From Priapulus caudatus (lineage: Eukaryota > Priapulida > Priapulimorpha > Priapulimorphida > Priapulidae), in assembly GCF_000485595.1 (NCBI RefSeq), contig NW_014577245.1:206279-227132 (forward strand): a DNA stretch of 20,854 nucleotides, read 5' to 3'. Position 1 is the first letter of the stretch. The number at the start of each line of letters is the position of its first letter. Positions 19,291-20,854 of this stretch are shown here, piece by piece. Both the position numbers and the translations under genes were made by a program. Under the pieces are notes generated by a model that was given only the letters and a program-made list of their open reading frames with translations, was not told where the DNA came from and made no database searches.

Positions 19291-19662
19291 TGATTTTGTA
19301 GGGGCTTAAAATGGCTACGATTGTCGATGTGAACAAACAATCTGCTCCTTGAATTTTTTAGATATAGAATCGCCTTGGGCCTGTATAAGAACAGGAATTT
19401 CTGTGGAAGGCGGGATTCAATAGCATTGACGTTTCCAAACCGGCTTCATATAAAATGCGTTGAGATGGAGCTTGAAGAAGAGCTACTAGACGCGATACCG
19501 ATTAGGACCCAAGTCCAGGTTAAATGATGGGATGCCAAAATCAACACGGGTCATCCAATGTCCAGGCTAAAATCAGGTCCAGTAAATCAGGGGCATCGGT
19601 TGCTGAGAAGTGACAGTGTTTAGAAAGGGTTTACTCTAAGTGGCTAGATCCCCAGGCGACTT
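19291..19662. other. Unique stretch without a recognised gene
   Basis: Starts where similarity between the upstream flanks of C copies 2 and 3 ends. No repeat copy in the window and no notable frame. It directly follows, on the minus strand, the exon-like ORF at 19663-19968 and could be its intron or 3' region. Confidence 0.4.
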
Positions 19663-19968
19663 TTAGGGAGGGGTGACACCGGTGATGTAAGGCATTGGCT
19701 TACTTAAATTTATCAGTATGGTTTCCGTCTTCTCCCCGCTCATGATATTAGCACTACTCCTAAAGTGTCTGATAAAGATGACTTCGTGTTCTTGAAGCTT
19801 CTGGCATACAAAAGTGTCATTGGGAAAGAGAATTTTCAAGAGCGCTCCATGAACCATCCGCGCCGGGTTGGACCAAGCCTTCGGCGACATACGGGCTTTG
19901 GCAGACTGCTCAAGGCGTTTTCCGGTCCCTTGTTTTAGTGCAGTGTCTTGTGCCGCCGCAGGAGGCTG
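19663..19968 (-). CDS. Exon-like ORF, unknown protein (BEN-like segment possible)
   Basis: An open frame of 101 codons after an upstream TAA, ending in TAA at 19665-19663. The first Met is 27 codons in (19890). The sequence has ordinary protein character: a Lys/Gln/Ala-rich start (KQGTGKRLEQSAKAR), then NPARMVHGALLKILFPND, VCQKLQEHEVIFIRHF and a polar end. The A-R-x-x-x-x-L-L-x-x-L-F-P-x-D stretch recalls the start of BEN domains in metazoan DNA-binding proteins, but the rest of such a domain is not evident and I have not searched. A CAG precedes or starts the frame (19966-19968), so it may be an internal exon with an acceptor there. It lies just outside the third E copy and has no second copy in the window. 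Confidence 0.35.
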   Translation of the reverse strand, partial: QPPAAAQDTALKQGTGKRLEQSAKARMSPKAWSNPARMVHGALLKILFPNDTFVCQKLQEHEVIFIRHFRSSANIMSGEKTETILINLSKPMPYITGVTPP

Positions 19969-19978
19969 TTACTTCTGC

Positions 19979-20854
19979 CACTATTTTCATGCCCCACGAA
20001 AATGATGACGAAATCATTTCATAAAGGGCAGATACAAGCAGTGGCCTCGCTGGCATAAGGAGCCTGTGATATAAATAAACATGACTTCTTGCCATAAAGT
20101 CATTCTAATACAGCGTTTGCCAGAACGCTGAGCAGCACGAGTCTCTAGCCACCGAAGACCACCGGTTGCGTCAGTCTCGCGACCGCAGGTATCGTCCGAA
20201 GCCCCGCCAGACTCCCTCGACTGGTGCGTCTATCGTTGCCCTCTTGCCAGTTTCCCTTGACCGCCGCTAGCCCCATTTTAAACATCTTAATAGCCTGGTT
20301 TTCCGCACGATCTTCGCCTCGTAAGGACCCAGAGCGCGTACACCGCGAGAAATGTCTGCATCCGCCCCGGCTTTTCACCTGGGAAGCTCTTACTGGGGAC
20401 TGCATGTTCTTCCGGCGCGGGCCCGCGGACGAGTTGCCGCGATGATGAGACGAAAAACCAATCGTTGCTCGTTTTCGTTTGCCAGTTTCCGAGGTGGATT
20501 TGCAGGCACCCGCCGCGCCGCCGTAATTCAGGTAGGCACCATTTGCTGACTTGAGCACGCACGTCCGCTGCCCCCCGCCCCGGCCCAAAACGCCCTCGGC
20601 GCCATCTAGCAAGCCACGTAATAAGTCGGCGCTGAGCGACGTGGTCAGACCTGGCATTCTAGAATTCAGCGACAGTTGATCTGTCCATCTCATGTAAATG
20701 TAAGCAAATTCTTTTTTTCAACGTATATTTATGATATATTCCATACTTAGTGTACTTGATTGGACATATATATAAACTAAATTTACAGTTAAACAGCAAA
20801 CGTCGTTAACCAAATTTGCTTGAGATATCATAATCGCAAATCGACAAGCGGCAT
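19979..20854 (-). repeat. Third, GC-richer copy of E (cut by the window end)
   Basis: Runs in the same direction as 17275 to about 18005. It begins with CACTATTTTCAT and shares TTTAAACAT, GATGAGACGAAAAAC, ACAGTTGATCTGTCCATCT and CGTATATTTAT. It lacks the 368-base insert. The middle (20120-20640) is much richer in G, C and CpG than the other copies and longer by inserted GC-rich bases. It stops at the window edge. Confidence 0.75.
20145..20693 (-). other. 182-codon frame in the GC-rich third E copy (doubtful gene)
   Basis: The longest frame in this part of the window, Arg/Gly/Ser-rich, without a signal peptide, membrane segment or known motif. The piece NSRMPG...LLDG and the piece GFSSHH have counterparts in the same frame order in the other arm (17590-17790, read on the minus strand), separated there by a stop. 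This could mean a short conserved frame, but GC-rich DNA easily stays open and nucleotide homology alone explains the match. I would not call it a gene without transcript support. Confidence 0.2.

Noticed and set aside
1-20854. tRNA and rRNA genes
   Set aside because: I looked for B-box GGTTCGAATCC-like words paired with A boxes and for conserved rRNA words and found none. A covariance-model scan would be decisive.

Overview
This window looks like eukaryotic, probably invertebrate animal DNA. It is AT-rich and almost gene-free, with no operons, no bacterial-style gene packing and no tRNA or rRNA that I can recognise. It is dominated by long direct and inverted repeats, fold-back (MITE-like) elements and a few GC-rich exon-like islands. 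A marine invertebrate such as a mollusc or lancelet is my guess only; a short AGGGAGATAAT-type motif near 12664 hints weakly at Mollusca. A run of 10 Ns (10607-10616) is a scaffold gap, so order and orientation across it are not certain.

Layout. 1-576 repeats sequence found again at 11126-11712 and 12150-12206, in swapped order. 897-1193 holds a probable decayed Harbinger (HARBI1-like) transposase fragment, followed by a small fold-back element (1258-1386). 1768-6493 is a head-to-tail pair of a ~2.3-2.45 kb unit ('B'). 7327-7549 is a MITE with long terminal inverted repeats. 7849-10073 and 17273-19222 are arms of a large inverted repeat; each arm carries a copy of one small gene ('C') plus flanking sequence ('E'). 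The left arm alone contains a ~368 bp inserted element (9070-9437) with a visible empty site in the other copies. 13586-14934 and 15914-17214 are direct copies of another block ('D'), with gene C copy 2 between them. The far right has a short minus-strand exon-like ORF (19663-19968) and a third, more GC-rich copy of E (19979-20854).

The clearest gene is C copy 2 (15209-15836). It predicts a small secreted protein with a signal peptide, a Cys-rich stretch and one canonical EF-hand loop, and probably a second exon behind a ~166 bp intron. Copies 1 (8088-8744, +) and 3 (18247-18993, -) are frameshifted.

Most differences between repeat copies are one- or two-base indels, and some pairs switch abruptly from near-identity to heavy indel noise. 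This looks like partly unpolished long-read assembly. The frameshifts, and perhaps some of the duplications, may therefore be artefacts rather than biology.
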